A DNA stretch of 28,804 nucleotides from a virus. Position numbers and translations under genes: made by a program. The stretch lies in IMG/VR virus record IMGVR_UViG_3300008266_000344, positions 1-28,804 of that record; one strand, given 5' to 3'. The stretch's first letter is position 1; every line of letters begins with the position of its first letter. Positions 15,640 through 21,874 of the stretch are shown here, one piece after another. The notes beneath the pieces are model-generated. The model searched no databases and had not been told where the DNA came from. It saw only the letters and a program-made list of their open reading frames with translations.

Positions 15640-15913
15640 ACTACCAGCATGTGAAGGTATGGATGTTAACTTCTTCTACCCAGTAGGAGAGAACAACGAA
15701 GACAATGCATGGGCAAAAGATAATGTTTATCCACAGCTGAGGAAAGTCTGTGGAAGTTGTGATGTTCTTGATAAGTGTAGAGACTGGGGTATTAGACACG
15801 AAGAGTGGGGTTTCTGGGGTGGTATGTCCGTCTATGAACGCCGTCAATGGAGAAGAAAGTACAACATTAAATTAGAACAAGCATGGACCTCAGGGTTCTT
15901 GAAAGGAATTTAA
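15617..15913 (+). CDS. WhiB-family Fe-S transcriptional regulator, 98 aa
   Basis: WhiB proteins bind a [4Fe-4S] cluster, partner with the host's principal sigma factor and alter transcription; they are found only in Actinobacteria and their phages. All hallmarks are visible: C12, then C45-x2-C48-x5-C54 (CGSCDVLDKC), the turn GFWGG at 65-69, and the basic segment ERRQWRRKY after it for DNA contact. The ATG at 15617 (MFQVNQNELPACEG) is chosen because GGGG lies about 9 bases upstream; an earlier ATG at 15608 is too close to that site. The N-terminus is short, as in other phage WhiBs. It may repress host WhiB regulons or direct phage transcription (inference). Confidence 0.93.
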   Translation: MFQVNQNELPACEGMDVNFFYPVGENNEDNAWAKDNVYPQLRKVCGSCDVLDKCRDWGIRHEEWGFWGGMSVYERRQWRRKYNIKLEQAWTSGFLKGI

Positions 15914-16075
15914 ATGGAATGCTGTGAGTTAGACATAGAAGAACTATACAAGCAAGAAGATGAAGATGTCTGCGAGTCATGCTATGATCGTATCGAAGCG
16001 CACATTGAAGACATGATGCTCAGTAGAGCTAAAGAAGATTTCTATGACAGGAATAAAAAGTATGATAGTTATTAA
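15914..16075 (+). CDS. Small Cys-containing acidic protein, 53 aa
   Basis: ATG at 15914 follows the WhiB stop directly, with AAAGGA just upstream inside the WhiB end. The reading frame ends at TAA 16073-16075. It contains CC near the N-terminus and CESC at 20-23, a possible zinc knuckle of four Cys, and is otherwise acidic and helical. It overlaps the start of the nuclease N-part gene. No family is recognised. Confidence 0.55.
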   Translation: MECCELDIEELYKQEDEDVCESCYDRIEAHIEDMMLSRAKEDFYDRNKKYDSY

Positions 16076-16265
16076 CGGACATGAACTACCAGCACACGTA
16101 TCTTATTCATCACTAACAACTTACCTTGACTGTGGTTGGAAGTACTATCTAACCCGTGTAGAAAAAGTAATAGAGCAACCAACGTGGTATCTTGCAGGTG
16201 GTAGTGCAGTACATACAGCAACAGAGATGTATGATAAAGAACTATTTCAAGCAGAAGGTAAGTAA
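16062..16265 (+). CDS. RecB/Cas4-like nuclease, N-terminal part, 67 aa
   Basis: This ORF holds the N-terminal part of a PD-(D/E)XK exonuclease of the RecB/Cas4 type: SYSSLTTYLDCGWKYYL with C24, and GGSAVHTATEMYD with H51 and E55, matching the family's motif I. ATG 16062 is favoured because AGGA lies 9 bases upstream; an in-frame ATG at 16044 is possible. The ORF ends with TAATG, so the next ORF, with the remaining catalytic motifs, starts in another frame with a one-base overlap. Either the enzyme is truly two-subunit through translational coupling or a single gene has suffered a frameshift. No slippery heptamer is seen at the junction. Confidence 0.75.
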   Translation: MIVINGHELPAHVSYSSLTTYLDCGWKYYLTRVEKVIEQPTWYLAGGSAVHTATEMYDKELFQAEGK

Positions 16266-16882
16266 TGAATAAGTATTGGGACGCAGCATGGGCTGCACAA
16301 CAACAAGAACAACTGACAAAAACAGGTGTTGATCAAGCACAATGGCGAGCATCAGGTCGTGCAACTAAAGCTAATCCAAATAAAGAAGATGGAGATTGGT
16401 GGAACGTTAATGGTGCGGCAATGGTTGACTCTTGGATTACATGGCGTAACGGCACACATCCACTAGTATTATGGGAACCACAACCTGGAGTACCAGCTAT
16501 TGAACTAGGACTTACACCCATTTGGAATGACATACCAGTACAGATGCACATTGATAGAGTAATGATCAATGAAGATGGCGAACTAATTGTAGTAGACATT
16601 AAGACTGGTGCAAGAACACCATCGTCTGACTTACAGTTAGCTTTCTATGCTGCAGGTATGGAAGAAATGTTTGGCATTAGACCACGGTATGGTGCATACT
16701 GGATGGGTAGAACTGGACAGACAGATGAGTTGATTGACCTTGATTACATTAGCAAAGAAGATATCATAGAGATAGTTACTAAGTTTGACACTGCACGTAG
16801 GGCAGAATTGTTTATGCCCAACCTTAATCATTGTGTAATGTGTAATGTTAAAGATGAATGCAAGTACAAGAGAAAAGGATAG
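16265..16882 (+). CDS. RecB/Cas4-like nuclease, C-terminal catalytic part, 205 aa
   Basis: This part carries the PD-(D/E)XK catalytic core: D97 in MHIDRVM, D111 and K113 in VVDIKTG, and the following QLAFY motif (124-128) that defines RecB-type nucleases. It ends with C190, C193 and C199 (CVMCNVKDEC), which with C24 of the upstream ORF would supply the four cysteines of a Cas4/AddB-like [4Fe-4S] cluster. The N-terminal ~60 residues (WRASGRATKANPNKEDGDWW) are also typical of actinophage Cas4-family exonucleases. It is expected to process DNA ends for recombination or replication. No CRISPR array or Cas1/Cas2 is near, so no CRISPR role is implied. Confidence 0.85.
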   Translation: MNKYWDAAWAAQQQEQLTKTGVDQAQWRASGRATKANPNKEDGDWWNVNGAAMVDSWITWRNGTHPLVLWEPQPGVPAIELGLTPIWNDIPVQMHIDRVMINEDGELIVVDIKTGARTPSSDLQLAFYAAGMEEMFGIRPRYGAYWMGRTGQTDELIDLDYISKEDIIEIVTKFDTARRAELFMPNLNHCVMCNVKDECKYKRKG

Positions 16883-16885
16883 CAA

Positions 16886-17083
16886 GTGTTCGTTCGCAAA
16901 AGTAAGTTTGACTTTATTCAAAATGAATTAGATGAAGCATTAGCAGAGTTAGATGTTATGCAATTATTAATTCATCAAGCAACAAAAGAATTAACAGAAG
17001 CGCGTAAAGCAAAAGCAAAAGAAAGACACCCATCTTCACCAAAGAAAACAACAACAAAGAAAGTAGATAAGAATGGAAAGTAG
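16886..17083 (+). CDS. Small lysine-rich coiled-coil protein, 65 aa
   Basis: Start GTG at 16886, with AAAGGA 6 bases upstream. Residues about 10-45 form a clear heptad-like helix (IQNELDEALAELDVMQLLIHQATKELTEARK), followed by a disordered, basic Ser/Pro/Lys/Thr tail. The basic tail could bind nucleic acid. It overlaps the next gene by 11 bases. No family is recognised. Confidence 0.65.
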   Translation: MFVRKSKFDFIQNELDEALAELDVMQLLIHQATKELTEARKAKAKERHPSSPKKTTTKKVDKNGK

Positions 17084-17543
17084 TTACGTAGTAAACGTAA
17101 AGACCAAGGTAGGTACTATCATTACCGTTCGTGGTAACGATGCTACTGAGTTTGAAGCTAACATCAATGCACTAATTGGTAATGGAATTAACAACAGTAT
17201 TGCTGCAATGGAAGAGTTGTTTCTTGGAATGCAACCCAGTCAACCCAGTAACACAGGAGTCAATACAGTGGTTGCTGCGCTAGGTGGCACAGTAATTAGT
17301 GAGACACCTATCTCAGTACAGCCAGCACCAGCAGTGTTCGCACCTGTAGCACCACCAGTAGCAACAGTAGCTGGTGTAGGTACAGCAACTAAGTCTTGTA
17401 TCCATGGTGTAATGACTAAGCGTGAAGGTGAAGGACCTTATGGACACTACAAAGCCTTCATGTGTCCAACACCACAGGGTACACCAGATCAATGCAAGGC
17501 AATCTATCTAAAGAAGAACACGCCTGAGTACGCTACGTTCTAG
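17073..17543 (+). CDS. Hypothetical protein with C-terminal zinc-binding motif, 156 aa
   Basis: ATG at 17073. The N-terminal ~50 residues are a small beta-alpha domain (VVNVKTKVGTIITVRG). Then a long Pro/Ala/Val-rich linker (about 52-105) leads to a compact C-terminal module with C109-I-H111-G, C131-P and C141, in the order CIHGVMTKREG, KAFMCPTP, DQCKAIYL. This CxHG...C...C arrangement recurs at the C-terminus of several actinophage early proteins in my recollection and is probably a zinc site. It is adjacent to the nuclease genes and just before the helicase. A terminator-like hairpin follows. The function is unknown. Confidence 0.75.
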   Translation: MESSYVVNVKTKVGTIITVRGNDATEFEANINALIGNGINNSIAAMEELFLGMQPSQPSNTGVNTVVAALGGTVISETPISVQPAPAVFAPVAPPVATVAGVGTATKSCIHGVMTKREGEGPYGHYKAFMCPTPQGTPDQCKAIYLKKNTPEYATF

Positions 17544-17555
17544 TAGCACCTAAGT

Positions 17556-17597
17556 TTGAGAGGGTAGTGTAGTGGGGAAGGCTACCTACCCTCTCAA
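17556..17597 (+). terminator. Terminator-like hairpin before the helicase gene
   Basis: TTGAGAGGGTAG (17556-17567) pairs perfectly with CTACCCTCTCAA (17586-17597), a 12-bp stem; inner GTAG/CTAC bases can extend it. TTATTATT follows. This divides the early operon in two blocks. Its base GAGAGGG motif resembles that of the 12794 hairpin. Confidence 0.65.
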
Positions 17598-17613
17598 TTA
17601 TTATTGGAGATAA

Positions 17614-18399
17614 ATGAAAACATTAAGCAGAGCAGTAGGTCGTCCTGACATTGGTGGTGAGCCAATGCCTACAGTATTCAGGACATTTGATACAAATCAA
17701 ATTGTATTAAGACGAGCAGAAGTAAGTATGATTGCTGGCACACCAGGTGCTGGTAAGTCTACGCTTGCTTTGGCTTTAGCATTACGTATGCAAGCACCAA
17801 CTCTATACCTATCAGCGGATACTAATGCACACACTATGGCTATGCGTTTGTATTCTATGATCACGGGAGTATCACAAAGTGAAGCAGAAAAAATCATATC
17901 GGAAGACACAGACAATTCTAGGAATAACCTTGCTCTTGCCAGTCATATTTATTGGAGCTTTGATTCTGCCCCTAGTCTTAGTGATATCGACGATGAGGTT
18001 ACCGCGATTGAGGAGTTACTTGGAGAAGCACCTGCCTTAATTGTTATTGATAACCTCATGGATATTAGTATGGACGGCGGAGAAGAATTCAGTAACATGA
18101 GATCAGCACTTAAAGAACTTAAGTACTTAGCAAGAGATACTAACGCCGCTATTCTAGTGTTACATCACACACAAGAAGGTTATGTCGGAGACCCTTGCCA
18201 ACCAAGATCATCCTTGCAAGGCAAGGTAGCACAGTTACCTGCGCTTATCCTTACCGTTGGACAGAATGGTGGTGGGTTACTAGGTGTGGCTGCAGTTAAG
18301 AACAGGTACGGTAAAGCAGATCAGTCTGGTAAATCACCAGTATGGTTACAGTTTAATCCAGAGTATATGTTTATAGCAGACATGGAAGAAGCAAGATGA
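17614..18399 (+). CDS. DnaB/RecA-like ATPase, putative replicative helicase, 261 aa
   Basis: This is a RecA-fold ATPase: Walker A at 41-50 (AGTPGAGKST), Walker B at 142-147 (LIVIDN), then a HH pair at 184-185 in LVLHHTQEGY, and a later VKNRYGKAD segment (about 228-236) in the position where DnaB-family proteins have an arginine finger. The family reading is the C-terminal helicase domain of DnaB without the N-terminal domain. Length is short for full DnaB (about 450) but usual for such actinophage helicases. It neighbours a primase in two ORFs and a resolvase, so a replisome role is likely. The start ATG at 17614 has GGAG 6-9 bases upstream and begins a new block after the 17556 hairpin. Confidence 0.85.
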   Translation: MKTLSRAVGRPDIGGEPMPTVFRTFDTNQIVLRRAEVSMIAGTPGAGKSTLALALALRMQAPTLYLSADTNAHTMAMRLYSMITGVSQSEAEKIISEDTDNSRNNLALASHIYWSFDSAPSLSDIDDEVTAIEELLGEAPALIVIDNLMDISMDGGEEFSNMRSALKELKYLARDTNAAILVLHHTQEGYVGDPCQPRSSLQGKVAQLPALILTVGQNGGGLLGVAAVKNRYGKADQSGKSPVWLQFNPEYMFIADMEEAR

Positions 18400-18608
18400 A
18401 AGGTGTAAACGGAGCTTATGTCCGTGACAATCCTAATCCCAAAGAAGAACTAACACTAGAAGAACTATATCAAAAAGCATTAGATGATATAGATTTTTTA
18501 CGAGCAGCTAATCGTGGATTAAAAGAAGAACTAACAATATCAAATGACATCAGATACAAACAACATCTAAAGATAGTAGAACTAGGAGTACCAAGTGGAG
18601 CGTATTAA
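18396..18608 (+). CDS. Hypothetical helical protein, 70 aa
   Basis: The start overlaps the helicase stop in an ATGA junction. Residues about 17-62 form a polar helical or coiled-coil stretch (LEELYQKALDDIDFLRAANRGLKEELTI). No family is recognised. Translational coupling with the helicase suggests a replication-associated partner (inference). Confidence 0.65.
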   Translation: MKGVNGAYVRDNPNPKEELTLEELYQKALDDIDFLRAANRGLKEELTISNDIRYKQHLKIVELGVPSGAY

Positions 18609-18654
18609 TTGGGATACCAATAACACACCAGACTACGACGACGACGATGAGTAA
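18595..18654 (+). CDS. Tiny acidic ORF, 19 aa (tentative)
   Basis: GTG at 18595, with AGGAG at 18584-18588 and a 6-base spacing, opens a 19-residue frame MERINWDTNNTPDYDDDDE that ends inside the next small gene's start with an 8-base overlap. The ribosome site is the best in this neighbourhood, but the product is too short for any statistical support. The frame may simply serve to couple translation of the following ORF. Confidence 0.3.
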   Translation: MERINWDTNNTPDYDDDDE

Positions 18655-18775
18655 ATTCGGTTGGTGTCTTGGTCACGATACAGAGCAGCAGCACAGTAAA
18701 TGTCCTAAAGAATTTACTAACAACATACAAAACTATACATTGAAATGTGATTGTGAATGCCATGAGCAAAAGTAA
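18647..18775 (+). CDS. Small Cys/His-rich protein, 42 aa
   Basis: ATG at 18647; the frame ends at TAA 18773-18775, overlapping the resolvase start by 14 bases. It carries a Cys/His pattern: C7, H10, H16, C19-P, then CDCECH near the C-terminus, enough for two metal sites. The start has only a weak ribosome site and is probably coupled to the upstream frame. The tail CDCECH is a pattern I associate with small actinophage proteins, function unknown. Confidence 0.5.
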   Translation: MSKFGWCLGHDTEQQHSKCPKEFTNNIQNYTLKCDCECHEQK

Positions 18776-19097
18776 ACAAAAAGGTACGGCTGCTGAAACA
18801 GCAGTGGTTAACTGGTTAGTAAGTAAAGGACGTAAGCATGTCGAACGACGATCTCTTAACGGAGTCAATGATCGAGGTGACATTGCAGGTGTGCCTGGAG
18901 TTGTACTTGAAGTAAAGAACTGTGTCAAGATGGAACTATCAGCGTGGTTAAAAGAACTAGAAGTAGAAATGATTAACGACAAAGCTGATACAGGTGTAGT
19001 GATTCATAAGAAAAAAGGAACACAAGATGTTGGACTATGGTATGCAACCATGCCAGTAAACATCTGGTTTAAACTAATAGAAGAAGCAGGATACTAA
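18762..19097 (+). CDS. Holliday junction resolvase-like PD-(D/E)XK nuclease, 111 aa
   Basis: Start ATG at 18762; an upstream in-frame ATG at 18747 would add MIVNA, but the family begins at SKSKQKGTAAE. Catalytic residues are E12 (GTAAET), D40 (RGDIAGVPG) and E50-x-K52 (VLEVKN), the Hjc/RecU-like type. Length of ~110 residues suits a phage resolvase-like endonuclease. It would cleave branched DNA during recombination or clear replication intermediates before packaging. It ends in a TAATG junction with the primase gene. Confidence 0.82.
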   Translation: MSKSKQKGTAAETAVVNWLVSKGRKHVERRSLNGVNDRGDIAGVPGVVLEVKNCVKMELSAWLKELEVEMINDKADTGVVIHKKKGTQDVGLWYATMPVNIWFKLIEEAGY

Positions 19098-19456
19098 TGG
19101 ATGTACCACCTATTGCTGCAATCATAGAGCATTATGGTGGCAGACTAAGAAGAGACTACGGTAGTTGGCAAAAGATTAAATGCCCTTTCCATAGTGATAG
19201 TCACGCATCAGCAGGTGTATCAGTAACAGACAACATCTTTGTATGTCACGGCTGTGGAATTAAAGGCAATGCATTTAACGTAATCAAACTACATGAAGGA
19301 GTAAAATACAATGAAGCTATCAAGATCGCAGAAGGTATTACTGGAGAAAGCTACAAATCATTACGAGCAACACCTACCATTGGCAGAAGAATATCTAGCA
19401 CAACGAGGAATAAGTCTAGAGATAGCGGAAAAGATTCGATTAGGAGTCGTCGCTGA
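19097..19456 (+). CDS. DNA primase, zinc-finger ORF (N-terminal part), 119 aa
   Basis: The N-terminal ~85 residues are a CHC2 zinc-binding primase domain with C29, H32, C50 and C53 (CPFH...CHGC), followed by the GNAFNVIKLHEGVKYNEAIKIAEGI helix pair seen in primases. After about residue 85 the frame runs into a Ser/Arg/Lys-rich tail (RRISSTTRNKSRDSGKD) unlike primases, where the overlapping downstream ORF takes over with the TOPRIM part. The zinc domain binds template DNA. The two ORFs together would form one full primase; they differ by one frame. Confidence 0.85.
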   Translation: MDVPPIAAIIEHYGGRLRRDYGSWQKIKCPFHSDSHASAGVSVTDNIFVCHGCGIKGNAFNVIKLHEGVKYNEAIKIAEGITGESYKSLRATPTIGRRISSTTRNKSRDSGKDSIRSRR

Positions 19457-19928
19457 TCCACTGCCTGGACAAGAACAATTTATAAATAGATTAGCTATCC
19501 CTTACATTACGCCAACAGGCGTAGTTGATATAAGGTTTAGATCAATGGGACCAGAAGAACCTAAGTACATGGGTATGGCAGGAACTTCAACCAGACTATA
19601 CAATGTAAATGCCTTGCATGTAGCAGGTAATTTTATTGCAGTATGTGAAGGAGAAATAGATGCTATCACTCTTAGTTATTCTTGCGGTATTCCTGCTGTG
19701 GGTGTGCCTGGAGCTAATGCTTGGAAACGGCACTACGGACGCTTACTGGCAGACTTTGAGACTATCTATGTGTTTGCTGATGGTGATCAGCCTGGCTCTG
19801 ATTTTGCAAAGAGTTTAAGTAAAGAGTTTAATAGTGTTATCATTATGCAGATGCCAGATGGTGAGGATGTTAACTCAATGTACTTACGCAATGGATCTGG
19901 TTACTTCACAGAAAAGATTGCAGCATGA
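19311..19928 (+). CDS. DNA primase, TOPRIM ORF (C-terminal part), 205 aa
   Basis: This frame holds the catalytic half of the primase: a helical linker with AEEYLAQRGISLEIAEKIRLGVV, a beta-rich LAIPYITPTGVVDIRFRS region, and the TOPRIM core with E113 (FIAVCEGEIDAIT) and D157-x-D159 (VFADGDQPGSD). It starts at ATG 19311 and overlaps the upstream ORF by 146 bases. A strong AAGGAG lies at 19296-19301, with 9 bases of spacing, inside the upstream coding sequence, supporting independent initiation. A frameshift product is an alternative. It ends in an ATGA junction with the DUF1599 gene. Confidence 0.85.
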   Translation: MKLSRSQKVLLEKATNHYEQHLPLAEEYLAQRGISLEIAEKIRLGVVADPLPGQEQFINRLAIPYITPTGVVDIRFRSMGPEEPKYMGMAGTSTRLYNVNALHVAGNFIAVCEGEIDAITLSYSCGIPAVGVPGANAWKRHYGRLLADFETIYVFADGDQPGSDFAKSLSKEFNSVIIMQMPDGEDVNSMYLRNGSGYFTEKIAA

Positions 19929-20401
19929 GTACTAAGCAAGACTTAAAAGAATTAGAAGAACATGAATTAAAACTAAAGGAGTACAACGATGCAAGAGTTC
20001 AGCGAGCAAGAGATCAATCACATCTTCCAAGCCCTGATAAACATGGGACTGGAAGTAACGAACGTGAAGTACTCGAACGGATTGACGCTTACGTTAAAGC
20101 GACCAGTGCTAAAGTGAAACCACCATTAGAGTTTGAAGCTGCAGTTATAGCCCGCAAAGCTATTGATCTGTTAATTAAAAAGCATGAAGACTATGGACCA
20201 ACTAACATCTCTGATGCTCCAGGTGGACCATTGAACGGACTAAGTGTAAGACTGCACGACAAGGTAGCAAGACTAAATCATTTACTATCTAATGATAAAG
20301 AACCAAAGAACGAAGCTATTGAAGATACATTCATTGACATCCTTAACTATGCCTTAATTGCTTTACTAGTAATTGAAGGCAAGTGGGATAATACTAAGTA
20401 G
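19925..20401 (+). CDS. DUF1599/Nmad1-like protein, 158 aa
   Basis: Residues about 73-152 match the DUF1599 (nucleotide modification associated domain 1) pattern: LLIKKHEDYGPTNIS (83-97), then the KVARLNHLL segment and EAIEDTFIDILNYALIALLVIEGKW. The family is all-helical, typically occurs in phages near nucleotide- or DNA-modification genes, and is of uncertain activity. The N-terminal ~65 residues are charged and variable. Start ATG at 19925 shares an ATGA junction with the primase ORF. No companion hypermodification enzyme is visible in this window. Confidence 0.75.
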   Translation: MSTKQDLKELEEHELKLKEYNDARVQRARDQSHLPSPDKHGTGSNEREVLERIDAYVKATSAKVKPPLEFEAAVIARKAIDLLIKKHEDYGPTNISDAPGGPLNGLSVRLHDKVARLNHLLSNDKEPKNEAIEDTFIDILNYALIALLVIEGKWDNTK

Positions 20402-20407
20402 GTACAT

Positions 20408-21166
20408 ATGAAAACAGTTGTAGTGATTCCAGATATGCAAGTTCCTTACCATGATCCACGATCAGTACGTGCAGTACAAAACTTTGTAAGTGACTACCAA
20501 CCAGATGAACTCTTCTGTGTTGGTGATGAAGCAGATAGTCCTGAACCATCACGATGGAACAAAGGATTAGCTGGTGAGTATGAAGGTACATTGCAAGCAG
20601 GTCTAGATCGTACTGCTGCTATTATGAAAGAGTTTAAAAACAAACTAGGCGATAAGCCTTTCCACACAATGAGGAGTAACCACGGTGACAGAGTCGAACA
20701 TTATGTTAAAAGATACGCTCCCGCCCTTGCAAGTCTGCGGGAATTGGAATACTCCAAGCTTTTACATTACAGCGAAAACGAAATTACCTATCACGATAAA
20801 CTATGGGAGTTTACGCCAGGATGGGTACTGGCACATGGAGATGAAGGCAACATCTCAAGGCAAGCTGGCGGCACGGCTCTGGCTTTGGCTCGCAAGATTG
20901 GGTCTTCAGTTGTCTGTGGGCATACGCATCGAGCGGGAATTCAACATGAGCACCAAGGTTACAACGGCAAGATTCACAGTCGTCTCTACGGAGTTGAAGT
21001 CGGACACCTTATGGATCTTAGCCAAGCGTCATATCTAAATACTGGTAGTGCTAACTGGCAACAGGCATTTACTATTCTCTACATACGTAGAGGTAACGTA
21101 ACTCCTGTTGTTGTTCCTATCAATGGACGATCTTTTGTAGTCGAGGGTAAGACGTATGAGTTCTAA
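20408..21166 (+). CDS. Calcineurin-like metallophosphoesterase, 252 aa
   Basis: The two-metal phosphoesterase signature is present: D9-x-Q11-x3-H15 (PDMQVPYHD), GDEAD with D40, SNHGDR with N91-H92, AHGDE with H143, and GHTHR with H172 and H174. Q11 replaces the usual His in motif I, as in some phage homologues. The substrate is unknown; DNA/RNA phosphodiester or nucleotide hydrolysis is plausible given the neighbours (primase, DUF1599). Start ATG at 20408 has a weak AGG ribosome site. The end overlaps the next gene by 11 bases. Confidence 0.88.
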   Translation: MKTVVVIPDMQVPYHDPRSVRAVQNFVSDYQPDELFCVGDEADSPEPSRWNKGLAGEYEGTLQAGLDRTAAIMKEFKNKLGDKPFHTMRSNHGDRVEHYVKRYAPALASLRELEYSKLLHYSENEITYHDKLWEFTPGWVLAHGDEGNISRQAGGTALALARKIGSSVVCGHTHRAGIQHEHQGYNGKIHSRLYGVEVGHLMDLSQASYLNTGSANWQQAFTILYIRRGNVTPVVVPINGRSFVVEGKTYEF

Positions 21167-21797
21167 TGGAATTGTTTATGAGATGTACCATGCCATGGTC
21201 AAGCAGATTGGTTCAGAGTTTAAACGTAAATACGCAATGGTTGAACGTGAAGACATTGAACAAGAACTGTGGCTATGGTTTGCTGAACATCCAAACAAAA
21301 TAGAAGAATGGTTAGCTCTACCTAATCAGAAAGATAGAGATAAACTATTCGCTAGATCACTACGTAATTCAGCATTAGACTATTGCATCAAAGAAAAAGC
21401 ACATAAGTCTGGTTACAATGCAGAAGATAACTTCTGGTACAACAAGCAGTTCATTAAGCTTATGATTCCTGCTGTACTTAGTGATGACTGGACTAAGTTT
21501 AATAACACACTAAGTAACATGGGTCGTACCAGTAAAGCACTAGCAGAGTCAGGTGACTTTATGGCATTTAGTTCTGATGTCAAAGTTGCTTTCGATAAAC
21601 TAAATGACAGAGAGAAATCATTAGTTCATTTATTTTATGGTGAGCAAGTAGACGGTGCTGAACTACAAGAACGAGTAGATGCTGACAAGTCACAAAAAGC
21701 AGTGATGATGGAAGCTAACAGAGCAGTCAACAAAATGGTCAAGATACTTGGTGGTAATCCACCAGTAAAAGATGAAGACTACCTAAGTAATACATAA
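21156..21797 (+). CDS. Sigma-factor-like protein, 213 aa
   Basis: The N-terminal part has a sigma region 2-like helical segment: EREDIEQELWLWFAEHP at 30-46 and ARSLRNSALDYCIKEKA at 66-82. The C-terminal part is region 4-like: FDKLNDREKSLVHLFYGEQVDGAEL at 146-170, then a second helix pair. The middle (about 85-140) is a variable linker. The motifs are looser than in classical sigma-70 proteins, so the match is moderate. It is the last early gene, directly before the terminator. Such a position suits a switch to late transcription (inference). It could also act with the WhiB protein. Confidence 0.65.
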   Translation: MSSNGIVYEMYHAMVKQIGSEFKRKYAMVEREDIEQELWLWFAEHPNKIEEWLALPNQKDRDKLFARSLRNSALDYCIKEKAHKSGYNAEDNFWYNKQFIKLMIPAVLSDDWTKFNNTLSNMGRTSKALAESGDFMAFSSDVKVAFDKLNDREKSLVHLFYGEQVDGAELQERVDADKSQKAVMMEANRAVNKMVKILGGNPPVKDEDYLSNT

Positions 21798-21805
21798 AAA
21801 AATAA

Positions 21806-21856
21806 CCCCTCTTAGGGTGGTAGGTACTAAGTTCATACTCTACTACCCCAGAGGGG
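21806..21856. terminator. Bidirectional hairpin terminator between convergent operons
   Basis: CCCCTCT (21806-21812) and GGGTGGTAG (21815-21823) pair with CTACTACCC (21840-21848) and AGAGGGG (21850-21856), with a small internal bulge, around a 16-base loop. On the plus strand AT-rich TTATAATTTATTA follows; on the minus strand the stem is followed by TTATTTTTTTATG, a clear T run for leftward transcripts. It lies between the stop of the sigma-like gene and the stop of the last lysis-region gene, so it serves both directions. Confidence 0.85.
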
Positions 21857-21874
21857 ATTATAATTTATTATCTA

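Noticed and set aside
16062-16882. Cas4 as part of a phage CRISPR system
   Set aside because: No direct-repeat array or Cas1/Cas2 is in the window; Cas4-like exonucleases without CRISPR are common in phages.
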